Shown piece by piece: positions 1-8,072 of a DNA stretch of 64,000 bases. The position numbers and the translations under genes are program-made. How positions within the stretch are numbered: position 1 is the first letter of the stretch; each line of letters begins with the position of its first letter. The stretch comes from Neoasaia chiangmaiensis (lineage in GTDB: Bacteria > Pseudomonadota > Alphaproteobacteria > Acetobacterales > Acetobacteraceae): contig NZ_CP014691.1 of assembly GCF_002005465.1 (NCBI RefSeq), positions 1-64,000 of the forward strand, in the 5' to 3' direction. Below the pieces are notes generated by a model. That model saw only the letters and a program-made list of their open reading frames with translations. It had not been told where the DNA came from and did not search any database.

Positions 1-336
1 TTGAGAGCGTTGCAGGTTCTGCTGCTCCAGACTGCAACTGAGATTGGCGACGCTTTCATTACTGATCAGCGCCGCGGACCTCGCGTCTGATGGGCTCCAT
101 TGTCGGTCTTTGCGTGACTATGCAGAAAATCGTCTTTCTAAACGGTGGCAGTACTGGGGTAAAGGCGACGATATAGGGAGTTTCGTCGACCTTGGAGTAC
201 GTCGGCAGAAAACGCCGATGTATCCATGGTTACGCGCAAATGAGGAATGCCTATTCAAGCAGCCATCCAAAACGGCGGCCAAAGCCGAGTTTTTTTATAG
301 TTCACTCTTTACCCTAACCTAATCGGTTCTCCACAG
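1..336. other. No supportable gene
   Basis: Open frames exist on both strands here, but none has a ribosome binding site together with a recognisable product. A minus-strand frame open to the left edge reads as a possible coiled-coil end and could be the tail or middle of a gene cut by the window; this cannot be decided from what is visible. Confidence 0.4.
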
Positions 337-762
337 TCAGCGACGCACGGCAGCACTTTTCTTCTGTCGGGCGAGGGCGACAAACTCCGACTTGATCTTG
401 GTAAACAGGCCCGGCGGAATAAAACCGTAGGCGAAAACACCCGCCTTGCCAGGGACCGGCGACACGCGGCCGCTCGGCCATTCATCAACATTGTGCTCCG
501 AGACGATGACCCAGCTTGGCACGTCATCCAGTCCGATCGCCGCCTTGACCTTCGCCGGTATCTCGATCCCGACCGTCTCGCCGGAAGGCGGCGTGTGGGT
601 GATTGGTAAGAGCACAACATAGCGGGGCCGCAGCACGCTGTCGCTGGCAGCAACGAGGCAGGCGGGACGATCCTTGCCTTGATCCTGTCCTCGCGCGGCT
701 TCATGCGTCCACAGATAATCGTAACGGACGACGAGGCCGGGTTTGGGTTCGGGAAACGACAC
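337..762 (-). CDS. PemK/MazF-like toxin
   Basis: A 141-residue protein of the type expected for a PemK/MazF-family toxin; members of this family are usually sequence-specific endoribonucleases. The N-terminal half has the typical features: a basic GKDRPACLVA segment and a strand YVVLLPITHTPP, followed by WVIVSEHNVDEWP. It is the second gene of a pair. The upstream gene on the same strand ends at 772, only nine bases before this start, and encodes a Phd/YefM-like antitoxin. This order (antitoxin first, toxin second) and tight spacing are standard for type II toxin-antitoxin operons. The toxin is full length for the family with no visible lesion. Its RNA target cannot be read from the sequence. 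Confidence 0.8.
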   Translation of the reverse strand: MSFPEPKPGLVVRYDYLWTHEAARGQDQGKDRPACLVAASDSVLRPRYVVLLPITHTPPSGETVGIEIPAKVKAAIGLDDVPSWVIVSEHNVDEWPSGRVSPVPGKAGVFAYGFIPPGLFTKIKSEFVALARQKKSAAVRR

Positions 763-771
763 GGACGGCCC

Positions 772-1026
772 TTATTTCAGCAACTCGTCGAGATGGGCAT
801 GCTCGGGGTCCATTTCCGCGCGCTCCACAGCGGCCAGCACCACGTCGGACACATCCTCCGTCCGGTGGCTTCGCTGGGCCGCCGCGCGGAGCCAGTCATA
901 ATGATCGGCGGACAACAGCACATATTCGCGACGGCCATGGCGGGTGATCTCGACCGGCTCGCGTTGGGCCTGATGCTGGAACTCGCCGAATTTGCGCTGG
1001 AATTCGAGGGCGCCGACGGTGGGCAT
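772..1026 (-). CDS. Phd/YefM-family antitoxin
   Basis: An 84-residue protein starting MPTVGALEFQRKFGEFQHQA, a typical Phd/YefM fold N-terminus in which a short DNA-binding domain is followed by the segment PVEITRHGRREYVLLSADHY. The acidic C-terminal part (AEMDPEHAHLDELLK) would wrap and neutralise the partner toxin. It sits nine bases upstream of the PemK-like gene in the same operon. Such antitoxins normally repress their own promoter. A perfect 14-bp palindrome 38 bases upstream of this start is the obvious candidate operator. The assignment rests on sequence pattern and gene pairing. Confidence 0.8.
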   Translation of the reverse strand: MPTVGALEFQRKFGEFQHQAQREPVEITRHGRREYVLLSADHYDWLRAAAQRSHRTEDVSDVVLAAVERAEMDPEHAHLDELLK

Positions 1027-1063
1027 GGGCGGGGCATCCTGCTGGTGGATTGGTGATGCTCAA

Positions 1064-1077
1064 ATTATACGTATAAT
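1064..1077. promoter_or_regulatory. Palindromic operator candidate of the toxin-antitoxin operon
   Basis: The 14 bases ATTATACGTATAAT are a perfect palindrome, and either half resembles a -10 hexamer (TATAAT). The site lies in the 72-base gap between the upstream hypothetical gene and the antitoxin start. Its position fits autoregulation by the antitoxin-toxin complex. Confidence 0.55.
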
Positions 1078-1098
1078 ACCTCTTTCTCAAGGATAATC

Positions 1099-1344
1099 TC
1101 ATTCCTCCCGCTCCGGCGTGCCCCTGCTAGTGGGATCGTTGTCGTTGGCGATCTGCTCCAGTCGACGCTCGAATTCCTCGCGGGCGATTTGCCGTCCCAG
1201 CAGACGCGCCAGGACAAGGATCAGTGCGTCCGTTCGCGCCTTCATGGCCGGATCGGGAAGAGCGGACTGGATATTGCCCGTGGGTTCGTTATCGTTGGCC
1301 GGAGAATTCGGTCCGGCGTTCGATATGCGGTTTTCGTCCGTCAT
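1099..1344 (-). CDS. Small hypothetical protein upstream of the toxin-antitoxin pair
   Basis: An 81-residue protein from ATG at 1344, chosen over an upstream ATG at 1404 because AAAGGGCAGGAC precedes it. The N-terminal 35 residues are polar and rich in Asn and Pro (MTDENRISNAGPN), probably disordered. The C-terminal half (RTDALILVLARLLGRQIAREEFERR) looks like one or two amphipathic helices. No family is recognised. Short proteins of this shape are common on alpha-proteobacterial plasmids near stability genes, but no function can be assigned. It runs in the same direction as the toxin-antitoxin operon and is separated from it by the palindrome. Confidence 0.5.
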   Translation of the reverse strand: MTDENRISNAGPNSPANDNEPTGNIQSALPDPAMKARTDALILVLARLLGRQIAREEFERRLEQIANDNDPTSRGTPEREE

Positions 1345-1869
1345 CGTCCTGCCCTTTCCGTCTGGAGAGGACAGCAGCATCACGCGCTGAAAAACGCCGT
1401 GCAACTAGAAAAATCTAGCCATTCCAATGGATTGTCGGTGTGTGTCGGTCGTTGCGTACTGGGGCGTAGTCAGGCGTACATTTGGCGGTGTTTTGTTCAC
1501 GATTCAAGGAATCACAAGTTGGTGAATGGCTGGTTTGTCGGTGCGACTCGCTGATTGGGTGATGACGGCTGCTTCAGTGTTCTTGTCCGACATCTGCGTT
1601 GGTTTTTGCTTTTCCGGACAGCGGATATGCAGGTGTGTCTTCTTACCATGAAGCGATGGTATATTGGAGCAGAGTCAGCTCGTTCCCATGCAGCCGGGCC
1701 CAAACGGGTTAATGGTAACGGTTGGCTTCCCAGTCCCGCTCACCGAATTCGTGCGTCAGCCGCGTGAGCAAGGTTCAAAATGCGATTGGATATGGTAGTG
1801 CGTTACGGTGTCGCATTGAATGATGTTAGGCTGGGATTAGTCGTGAGGTGTCATCAGGGGAGAAACAGG
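1345..1869. other. Intergenic region without a clear gene
   Basis: About 520 bases between the divergent small hypothetical gene and the aspartic-protease-like gene. Only short open frames lacking convincing ribosome binding sites are present. An alternative ATG for the protease gene lies at 1780. Promoters for both flanking genes should be here, but no strong element stands out. Confidence 0.4.
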
Positions 1870-2820
1870 TTGCTTGACCACGTACGCAATCGTCGCTTCC
1901 ACCCTGTGGCCGGTGTCGTCCTCGCCTTTGTTTTCGCGTTGTTCTTGGCGGGGGCCGCCTTTGCAGACGAAAAGAGTGCTGACGTTCCCCCCGGCGCACA
2001 GCGCTGCTTCGGCTTCGTGTGGGCGGGCGCGCATGGTCGATCACACAGCAGATCGGGCATTATGGTGCCGATCACGATCAACGACCAGCATGCCTATATG
2101 CAACTCGATACAGGCGCACCCAGAACGGTCCTGTACGGCAGGGTCACCGATCGGACCGGACTGACCGATCCCACCCGAGACACATTTCTGCCCAATAAGC
2201 TGTGTTCAGGATCGTACTGCTGGACACCATCGGCACTGAGGATTGACCGTCGCAAGTTCGTATCCAGTCCTAAAATCCTCGGCCACCTGGGACTTGACGT
2301 CCTTCAGGGCCAGGAAACGCTGCTGGATTACCCGGCCCAGCGCATCTGCGCGCTGGGCGGTGATGAGCAAGCTCTGAAGATCACATGGAGTCCCGCTGTC
2401 GTTTCCAAAGGCTCTTTCCTCATCTCAGGTATCGTGGGCACAGCGCATCTCGACAGGCTGCTGTTCGACACTGGGTCGGCTCCGTTCACCGTCCAGGTCT
2501 TTCCCGCGGTATGGGATGTCCTTCCGAGCGTCTCCACCACGGGAGGTCCAGGGCTGCCCGACGTTGAAGGACATGCCTATGACGGGACCTTGCTGCATGT
2601 GCAGAGCAAGCTGATCACAGGCACTGTCATTATCGGGGCGAAACCGCTGACATCCCCCGTGGTCTATGAGCTGCCGGAGAACCTGCAGCCGATTGTCTCC
2701 CGTAGAGGCGCTGCGGGCATTGTCGGCGACGCTGCGTTCCTAGATCAGCAGGTCATCCTTGACATGCGCGACCCTGCGCGCTTTGGCGTCATCAATTCTG
2801 CGCAACATCCGGCTGAGTAA
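1870..2820 (+). CDS. Secreted retropepsin-like aspartic protease with two DTG motifs
   Basis: A 316-residue protein if the TTG at 1870 is the start; GGGGAG lies seven bases upstream and a signal peptide (AGVVLAFVFALFLAGAAFA) follows directly. An ATG at 1780 in the same frame would add 30 residues. Two aspartic-protease active-site motifs are visible about 120 residues apart: QLDTGAPRTVL with Asp80 and LFDTGSAPFTV with Asp200. Retropepsins carry one such motif per subunit and work as dimers, while pepsins carry two in one chain. This protein therefore has a pepsin-like two-lobe arrangement, probably acting in the periplasm. The substrate is unknown. No partner genes are adjacent. Both motifs are intact, so an active enzyme is plausible. 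Confidence 0.6.
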   Translation: MLDHVRNRRFHPVAGVVLAFVFALFLAGAAFADEKSADVPPGAQRCFGFVWAGAHGRSHSRSGIMVPITINDQHAYMQLDTGAPRTVLYGRVTDRTGLTDPTRDTFLPNKLCSGSYCWTPSALRIDRRKFVSSPKILGHLGLDVLQGQETLLDYPAQRICALGGDEQALKITWSPAVVSKGSFLISGIVGTAHLDRLLFDTGSAPFTVQVFPAVWDVLPSVSTTGGPGLPDVEGHAYDGTLLHVQSKLITGTVIIGAKPLTSPVVYELPENLQPIVSRRGAAGIVGDAAFLDQQVILDMRDPARFGVINSAQHPAE

Positions 2821-2835
2821 CGACGTTCACGGTTC

Positions 2836-2863
2836 AGGACCGTCCGCATAAGGGCACGGTCCT
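2836..2863 (+). other. Inverted repeat downstream of the protease gene
   Basis: AGGACCGT and ACGGTCCT form an 8-bp perfect stem with a 12-base loop, 15 bases after the stop codon. There is no following T-run, so it could be a processing or protective hairpin rather than a classic terminator. Confidence 0.35.
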
Positions 2864-3060
2864 GTCACGCTTGGGAAAGCGCCCGAGCCTGCGTTCTTGA
2901 CTTCCGCTTCCGCCCTCATCTCGGACGTCGCACGGTCATCGTCGGCCTGCCGAAAGCGGACATGGAGAAACAGTCATCGAGTTCGCTACAGGCTTTGCTT
3001 TCCCCGCTTGATTATCCATGCTCCTGCTGACGCGTATCGAAGAATTGTAGGAGTGGTTTA

Positions 3061-3255
3061 ATGCAGCGAGTGATGGCTTCTGCGCTCTTAACGTCACTTG
3101 CATTGGGGACAGTAATATCGGCTGCAGCGGCTGAGGATTTGCCTCCTCAGCTCGTGGAACACGACGTTGAACCGGCAGATACCGATGCCGCGATCACCCA
3201 TCATGACGCTGCCAACGTCGCAGCGTTTACGCCAGGCTACGCCCCTGTACCATGA
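3061..3255 (+). CDS. Small putative secreted peptide
   Basis: A 64-residue open frame with a good ribosome binding site (TAGGAG, seven bases before ATG). The first 24 residues look like a signal peptide: MQRVMASALL, then a hydrophobic stretch, then AAAAE as cleavage region. The remaining 40 residues are acidic and His/Asp-rich (LVEHDVEPADTDAAITHHD), with no cysteine. No family is recognised. The signal-plus-short-mature-part architecture supports a real exported peptide, but with no homolog in mind the call stays tentative. Confidence 0.4.
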   Translation: MQRVMASALLTSLALGTVISAAAAEDLPPQLVEHDVEPADTDAAITHHDAANVAAFTPGYAPVP

Positions 3256-3329
3256 CCATCCAACAAGGACTTGCGCGAGAAAAAATCCGCGTCACTCTGT
3301 CATCGGACCTCCAGATCGGGAGCACGACG

Positions 3330-3764
3330 ATGACCAGACGGCAGCGGATGAACGTGTATTTCGAGCCGGGCCTGCTGAAGCAGGTCGAGGCGCTGGCCGA
3401 GCGCCGGAAGGTGTCGAAATCGGCGGTGATCGAGGCGGCGGTGCTGTCGCTGGTCTCCGGTGACGACGATGCGCGGCGCGACGCGGCGCTGTCGAAACGC
3501 CTGGACCGGCTCGGGCGGCGGATCGAGGATGTGGACGAGGCCGTCGCCGTGCTGGGGGAGGCGTTCGCGCTTTATACCCATGCCTGGATGAGGCACCAGC
3601 TTCCGCTTCCAGCGAACGAGAACGAGGCCGCGAAGGGTCGGGGTGCGGAGATGTATGCTCGGTTCAACGAGGTGCTGGTCCGGCGGCTGGCCAAGGGGCA
3701 GCGGTTCCTCAATGAGCGGGTGAGGGATGTCGCCGGGTCGCGTGAAAACCCTATGGGTAAATGA
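3330..3764 (+). CDS. Ribbon-helix-helix (CopG-like) protein of the trb-associated type
   Basis: A 144-residue protein from ATG 3330, preceded by GGGAGCACGACG; an upstream in-frame ATG at 3252 lacks a comparable site. The N-terminus (MNVYFEPGLLKQVEALAERR, then KVSKSAVIEAAV) is a standard ribbon-helix-helix DNA-binding domain. The rest is helical (RRIEDVDEAVAVLGEAFALY). Proteins of this length and pattern are commonly encoded just before trbB in conjugation clusters of alpha-proteobacterial plasmids; that link is from general knowledge. No trb genes follow: an IS5-type remnant begins about 28 bases after the stop. The cluster was therefore probably cut here. Confidence 0.7.
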   Translation: MTRRQRMNVYFEPGLLKQVEALAERRKVSKSAVIEAAVLSLVSGDDDARRDAALSKRLDRLGRRIEDVDEAVAVLGEAFALYTHAWMRHQLPLPANENEAAKGRGAEMYARFNEVLVRRLAKGQRFLNERVRDVAGSRENPMGK

Positions 3765-3788
3765 TTGAGACGACTTTAATACCAAGTT

Positions 3789-4599
3789 TTAGGAGACCTG
3801 TGCGCGGGTGGTGGATATTGCCAAGGTCGTCTGTATTTGATGAGGAAAACACGGCATTATTTCTCGTTGTCTCCATGTTTTCGCGCGTTGGCATGGCGCT
3901 TTGCGTGACGGATGCGGTCGCCGCCCCGTCACGCGGCCAATGCGAGGATCGTGATGGTCCGTTTGAGATTGTGAGGCAATGGCCGTAACGTGAATCTGGA
4001 CGGTGTCGTTCCAGGCCTTCAGGCGGGCAAGCGTTTCCTGTTCGTCGCGTCCCCACATCGACGTTGCGGTAACGCGGAGCGTGCCACCTTTCGACCGGAC
4101 CGCGTCGCGGAGATGATTGTCACGATAGGCACTGTCGGCGAAAACCTCGCCAGGATCGGCGGGCACGACGTCCGGACCTGCGCGTCCATCGTTGATGTTG
4201 GCTGGCGTTATCGCGATCCGCTCGACCAGAGCCGTCGTGGCATCGGCGCCGACATTGGCCTTGAAACCATGCACGGCCTTGGGCCCTTGTGCTTCACCCA
4301 GCGTGCCTCGCCATCATGCTCTGTTTGCGACGCTATGATCGTCGCATCGACAATCGTGCCGGTCTTGATCCAGATCGCCTGTGCTTTCAACTGATCCGTT
4401 ACCGCTTCGAAGAGGGCCTGGTCAAGCGAGCGGGTGGCCACGCGGCTTCGCCTTTCGACGCGGCGTAGAGTGGGGCAAGAAGTGCTGCAATCGGCTGCCA
4501 TTCGATCAGCTTTTCGATGTCATCCAATGACGACGGCTTCCGATCCTGTCGCGAAAATACAAGACAGTCCTGACCAATTGACCGGTGCGCCATCGTCAT
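3789..4599 (-). pseudogene. IS5-family transposase, deleted and frameshifted
   Basis: Transposase pieces lie in several frames. The N-terminal part (LIEWQPIAALLAPLYAASKG) jumps directly to LDQALFEAVTDQLKAQAIW, so the segment normally between them is missing. The catalytic-domain part continues with GTIVDATIIASQT. A further frameshift near 4270 leads to MHGFKANVGADATTALVERI and ITPANINDGRAG. The pieces are collinear and in the order of an IS5 transposase, but no intact reading frame remains, so this copy should be unable to move by itself. Confidence 0.8.
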
Positions 4600-4674
4600 G
4601 CTCCAGGCTTGATATTAGTCAAAAGAGAATCACACCATTTGTCCGAGAAATCCGCCATCCGCGCACAGGTCTTC
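3792..4674. mobile_element. Decayed IS5-family insertion sequence
   Basis: The two ends carry an inverted repeat sharing GACCTGTGCGCGG (3795-3807 and, reversed, 4659-4671), with imperfect similarity continuing on both sides. The roughly 880-base element contains a broken IS5-type transposase on the minus strand. No clear target duplication is visible. It separates the ribbon-helix-helix gene from an IS630 fragment. Confidence 0.65.
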
Positions 4675-4705
4675 TAAACCAGTCCTGCCCTCGTTTCAGG
4701 ACGTC

Positions 4706-5065
4706 CTAGCGCTCCTGCTCCAGTCTTTGTTCTGAATGTCCATCCGTGCTCCGCAGCCAGCGACTGAGCATGCTGCGACCAATCCCAATGTCACGTTCGC
4801 TTTGCAGGCGCGCCATCATCTCGCTGGGTGTGATGTTTTTCCGGGCTTCATCCACGATAAAGGCTTCATGCGCGTCCAGCCGTGACCTACGCGCCCTGCC
4901 CTGGCGACGGGCCACCCGCTCGCCGCTTTCGCGCTCCCGACGCAGCCAGCGGATCGCCGTTGAAATCCCCATTCCAAACCGCGCGGTAATCGAGCGGGCA
5001 GATTCTCCCGCAGTTCCAGCTTCCAGAGCACGCTCCCGAGGATCATCACTCAATGCTCGCGCCAT
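4706..5065 (-). pseudogene. IS630-family transposase, N-terminal fragment
   Basis: The fragment starts MARALSDDPRERALEAGTAG and contains a helix-turn-helix (ARSITARFGMGISTAIRWLR) and the segment IVDEARKNITPSEMMARLQS, as in the first part of IS630/Tc1-mariner-type transposases. The frame ends in a TAG codon; beyond it the translation would continue DVLKRGQDW, which fits the linker before the catalytic domain, up to the IS5 terminus near 4674. The DDE catalytic part is absent from the window, so the IS5 insertion was probably followed by deletion. Confidence 0.7.
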
Positions 5066-5116
5066 CACCGTTTCCATCAATGAAGACGGTGAATCACAAT
5101 GCGCCTCCAGTGTCAT

Positions 5117-5346
5117 GGTGCGATTCAGAGTTCAGTGGAACAGCTCTAGGAAAATTCTGGCTTAAAGCACGAAGTGTTTTATATAGTTATATCAATTACT
5201 TAAATAACACAAAAAAAATGACAAACTTTTAACGAAAAAAATGCAATTATTTGCAACAACATGGTAATGGTCTCGTAAGCGCATTGAGCTGCGGATCATG
5301 TTTAATCGAAATCGGTAGTCAACAATTCTCGTAGGAGACTAAGACG
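5117..5346 (+). promoter_or_regulatory. AT-rich leader region of the sulfotransferase/exporter cluster
   Basis: About 230 strongly AT-rich bases between the IS630 fragment and the precursor gene. AGGAG stands nine bases before the ATG at 5347. A promoter for the cluster should lie here; TTGCAA followed by TAAGCG at about 17-base spacing is one weak candidate. No hairpin terminator is visible. Confidence 0.4.
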
Positions 5347-5913
5347 ATGGAGCCGGGATTAGAACATGCTGCTCTCGCCGCAAGGGGCGGAACGGCTGGT
5401 GGCGCAGCAATAGGTGCATTGGTCGGAAAGATTGCGGGCACAGACTATGGTAGAGCAATCGGTGGCGCCATAGGTGCCTTCGGGAATATTCTCGGGCCCG
5501 AGGTTGGGGTGCTTACTACTACTGTCGGCGAATCTGTCGGACAAAAATGGGGTCCAGAAATCGGCACCGCCGTAGGGACCTATTTAGGCGATATAATAAG
5601 CGATTACATCCACGCCATTTCTCAAGCAAATGGTGCCGAAAGTTCGACTTTTACACACAATCAGGAAAATATGTTATACAATGACGTCAAATCTGACGCA
5701 TACAACTTCGGTACTACATACGCCGCGGAAGGAGCGGACTATGAAGGCCTGTTAAATAGCACGCAATATTGGGCGGGACAAGACAACGCGGCATATGGGC
5801 AGGACGACGGCTATGGGTATGACGGAGGTGGCGGAAACGGCGGATATTATGGTGGAGAATATGGCGGGGACGGCGGCGGAGGTGGCGAAGGTTACAGCTA
5901 CGACGATGACTGA
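5347..5913 (+). CDS. Glycine-zipper precursor with Tyr/Gly/Asp-rich tail (candidate exported, sulfated peptide)
   Basis: A 188-residue protein with AGGAG before its ATG and no recognised family. Three parts are visible. Residues 1-15 (MEPGLEHAALAARGG) end in a double glycine, as in leaders cut by C39 peptidases, though the usual hydrophobic leader pattern is weak. Residues 16-92 contain GxxxG glycine-zipper segments (GGAAIGALVGKIAG, GRAIGGAIGAFG) like membrane-inserting bacteriocins. Residues 130-188 hold ten tyrosines among Gly, Asp and Glu (DDGYGYDGG, EYGGDGG, EGYSYDDD). Acidic residues beside tyrosine are typical of tyrosine sulfation sites. It heads a cluster with a sulfotransferase, a transport adaptor and a C39-peptidase ABC exporter, so an exported and modified product is likely. 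Activity (toxin, signal or adhesin) is unknown. Confidence 0.65.
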   Translation: MEPGLEHAALAARGGTAGGAAIGALVGKIAGTDYGRAIGGAIGAFGNILGPEVGVLTTTVGESVGQKWGPEIGTAVGTYLGDIISDYIHAISQANGAESSTFTHNQENMLYNDVKSDAYNFGTTYAAEGADYEGLLNSTQYWAGQDNAAYGQDDGYGYDGGGGNGGYYGGEYGGDGGGGGEGYSYDDD

Positions 5914-5992
5914 TAGCCACCAACATTCGCGTATTCTTATAATAGAGACACTTAATATTTGTTGAGAAAATTGCGGGGTAATCATTATAGTT

Positions 5993-6769
5993 ATGAAGCA
6001 GATCCATTTCATTTCCGGGTTACCCCGTTCCGGGTCGACATTACTTTCGGCAATATTGAGACAAAACCCGAGTTTCTATGCGGGAATGTCATCCCCTCTT
6101 CATTCGATATTCAACTCTCTCTTACATGTAATGGGCCCAAAAAACGAGTTTCATCATCAAATCACCGATGATCTACGTGTCCGAGTGCTGCGGTCGTCAG
6201 TAAATGCGTATTGCGACCATGACAATAAATATGCGGTGGTTTTTGACACGAATAGAATGTGGACTACAAAAATATCGGCGATTGCTGATATTTTTCCGAA
6301 AGCTAGAATAATCTGCTGTGTACGCGGGCTAGGCTGGATCGTAGACAGTCTCGAGAGATTGGTGACCACACATGCGGTGGCCCCAACTCGTCTATCAAGG
6401 GGAGGTCCAGGGATGTCTGTTTTCGATCGATGCGAATCTTGGATCTCAGCCCGCGGAATCGTTGGACGGCCGTTCAATGCTTTGCGAGGCGCTCTGTCAA
6501 GTCAGGAAAGAGATCGCATTATCATCGTGAGCTACGAACAACTAGTTTCGAACCCGGAACACACTATTTCAATGATATATCAGAAGCTTGGGTTGGAGCT
6601 ATTTCCACATGACTTCAATAACGTAATCTACTCTGCTGAGGCTTTTGACGCTGAAATCGGCATGCCAGAGCTTCACCGAGTCAGCGGACCAGTTGAAGAA
6701 AGACGTAGAAATACAATACTTCCGCGAGATTTATTTGACCGACTACAGAGCAACGTAATCTGTTCATAA
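5993..6769 (+). CDS. PAPS-dependent sulfotransferase, RaxST-like
   Basis: A 258-residue sulfotransferase. The 5'-phosphosulfate-binding loop is clear at residues 9-18 (GLPRSGSTLL). The 3'-phosphate-binding strand and helix follow at about 105-120 (RIICCVRGLGWIVDSL, with Arg111 and Ser119 in the expected places). Length fits bacterial single-domain sulfotransferases. Position between a Tyr-rich precursor and an exporter operon recalls RaxST of Xanthomonas, which sulfates a tyrosine of the RaxX peptide before export. By analogy this enzyme may sulfate tyrosines in the tail of the protein at 5347. That substrate assignment is inference; small-molecule or glycan substrates cannot be excluded. The gene is AT-rich like its neighbours. 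Confidence 0.85.
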   Translation: MKQIHFISGLPRSGSTLLSAILRQNPSFYAGMSSPLHSIFNSLLHVMGPKNEFHHQITDDLRVRVLRSSVNAYCDHDNKYAVVFDTNRMWTTKISAIADIFPKARIICCVRGLGWIVDSLERLVTTHAVAPTRLSRGGPGMSVFDRCESWISARGIVGRPFNALRGALSSQERDRIIIVSYEQLVSNPEHTISMIYQKLGLELFPHDFNNVIYSAEAFDAEIGMPELHRVSGPVEERRRNTILPRDLFDRLQSNVICS

Positions 6770-6817
6770 AGGAACAAAGAATTTTCTTCGTTGCGGACCT
6801 CTGTGTGCGCGATCGAG

Positions 6818-8053
6818 ATGGGATTTCTGATGATAGACTTCCAAGACAGTCATTTTGTCCCGCTAGTATCGACCAACCTGCCGCTGCCGCGTTACGGGGC
6901 AAGTGTCGCGCTTGCAGCAACGATTTTAATAATATTAGTCTCGGTGCTTTGCACTTATACGCGGCGAGAAACCGTATCGGGCCAGGTTATCGGAAAGAGC
7001 GGATTATTACAAATCCACAGCGCTACATCTGGTTACATTGCGCTGATTACTGTAAAATCCTTACAAAAGGTCAAAAAGGGAGACCTGTTACTCCGTATTG
7101 ACACCGATCATGGAGCTGATGGAAGACCGCATGTGACGGCGCAAGTCTCGGAGGAGATGCGATCGCAAATGACGGAAATAACCAAAAGTATTGATTCGCA
7201 GAGAAAACTTGAAATTACACAAGTCCATCAGCTAGAAGCAAAGATAACCTCGATAGAGGACGATATAAGAAGCAATAAAAATTTACAGTCCACGTATCTC
7301 GAGCAAATTAAAAACCTTAATTCAGAATATAGGCGGCGTCTTTCTGGTGCTAGTGAGGGATTTGACACAGCAGAGAGAGCGGATGAGGCGCTTGACTCCT
7401 TATACTCCGCGGTTGAGCGTTTTCAGGAATTGGAGAAAGAGCACGACGATCTAACCCATGACGAAACAGACGCAAAGATACAAATTGACGAGACCAAGCA
7501 TGAGGTGGATTTGAAGCTTCAAACACTGGAAAAAAGTTTTCATAACATAGGAAGTCAATTTCTTCAGAGCGAGGCATCTCGTATAACCGAAATATTCGCG
7601 CCGTATGACGGTGTGGTTACGGCGGTTGGCGCTCAGGCAGGTTCTTGGATCGACTCGTCCACGCCGATTATAACCCTAGACACCGCGCCAGGAGAACGTA
7701 TCATTGAGTTATACGCCACGAGTAAAAGTATTGGTTTTCTTGTTCCTGGTACACGCGTAAATCTTCGCTTCGACGCATATCCCTACGAGAAATATGGTCA
7801 GTTGGGCGGCACGGTGATGGGATACGATATAAGTTCAGGTCGCGTAGCGGACACGGCGCACGCGGAAAACTTCGATCCCTCTGATCACCAGCAACTTTAT
7901 GTCATACGCGTGCGCCCCGATAAACAATGGATTAGGGCTGGAACGTCTCGAACAATCCAAGTTGGAATGATCGTCCAGTCGCAAATTCTCGAAGAAAAGC
8001 GTCGATTGATTGAGTGGGCTGTTGAGCCATTATTACTGCCTTCGGTAAATTGA
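6818..8053 (+). CDS. HlyD-family secretion adaptor, CvaA/RaxA-like
   Basis: A periplasmic adaptor of about 411 residues. ATG codons at 6818 and 6830 and a TTG at 6791 are possible starts; none has a perfect binding site. One membrane helix lies at about 26-47 (ASVALAATILIILVSVLCTY). Next come the lipoyl-like segment (VSGQVIGKSGLLQIHSATSG, then VKKGDLLLRID), a long coiled coil around 110-260, and the returning half (IFAPYDGVVTAVGAQAGSWI) with a beta-barrel domain. The N-terminal pattern is closest to adaptors of double-glycine peptide exporters such as CvaA. It ends 19 bases before the ABC exporter gene, so the two surely act together. The outer-membrane channel (TolC type) is not encoded in this cluster. 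Confidence 0.85.
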   Translation: MGFLMIDFQDSHFVPLVSTNLPLPRYGASVALAATILIILVSVLCTYTRRETVSGQVIGKSGLLQIHSATSGYIALITVKSLQKVKKGDLLLRIDTDHGADGRPHVTAQVSEEMRSQMTEITKSIDSQRKLEITQVHQLEAKITSIEDDIRSNKNLQSTYLEQIKNLNSEYRRRLSGASEGFDTAERADEALDSLYSAVERFQELEKEHDDLTHDETDAKIQIDETKHEVDLKLQTLEKSFHNIGSQFLQSEASRITEIFAPYDGVVTAVGAQAGSWIDSSTPIITLDTAPGERIIELYATSKSIGFLVPGTRVNLRFDAYPYEKYGQLGGTVMGYDISSGRVADTAHAENFDPSDHQQLYVIRVRPDKQWIRAGTSRTIQVGMIVQSQILEEKRRLIEWAVEPLLLPSVN

Positions 8054-8072
8054 TTTCGACACGGAGGACTAT

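Noticed and set aside
44-322. A 92-codon plus-strand frame near the left edge
   Set aside because: No ribosome binding site, no recognisable family and no supporting context; the opposite strand is equally plausible.
309-704. Minus-strand frame overlapping the PemK-like gene
   Set aside because: It is out of frame with the clear toxin and its translation is dominated by Arg and Ser as expected for a shadow.
5800-5910. Tandem GGN/GAY repeats in the precursor gene considered as a DNA repeat or CRISPR-like array
   Set aside because: They are codons for the Gly/Tyr/Asp tail with no constant repeat-spacer pattern; no CRISPR array was seen anywhere in the window.
5752-6012. Hydrophobic minus-strand frame opposite the precursor tail
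   Set aside because: The hydrophobicity results from reading the Gly/Tyr/Asp codons in reverse; the plus-strand gene has a good ribosome site and fits the cluster.
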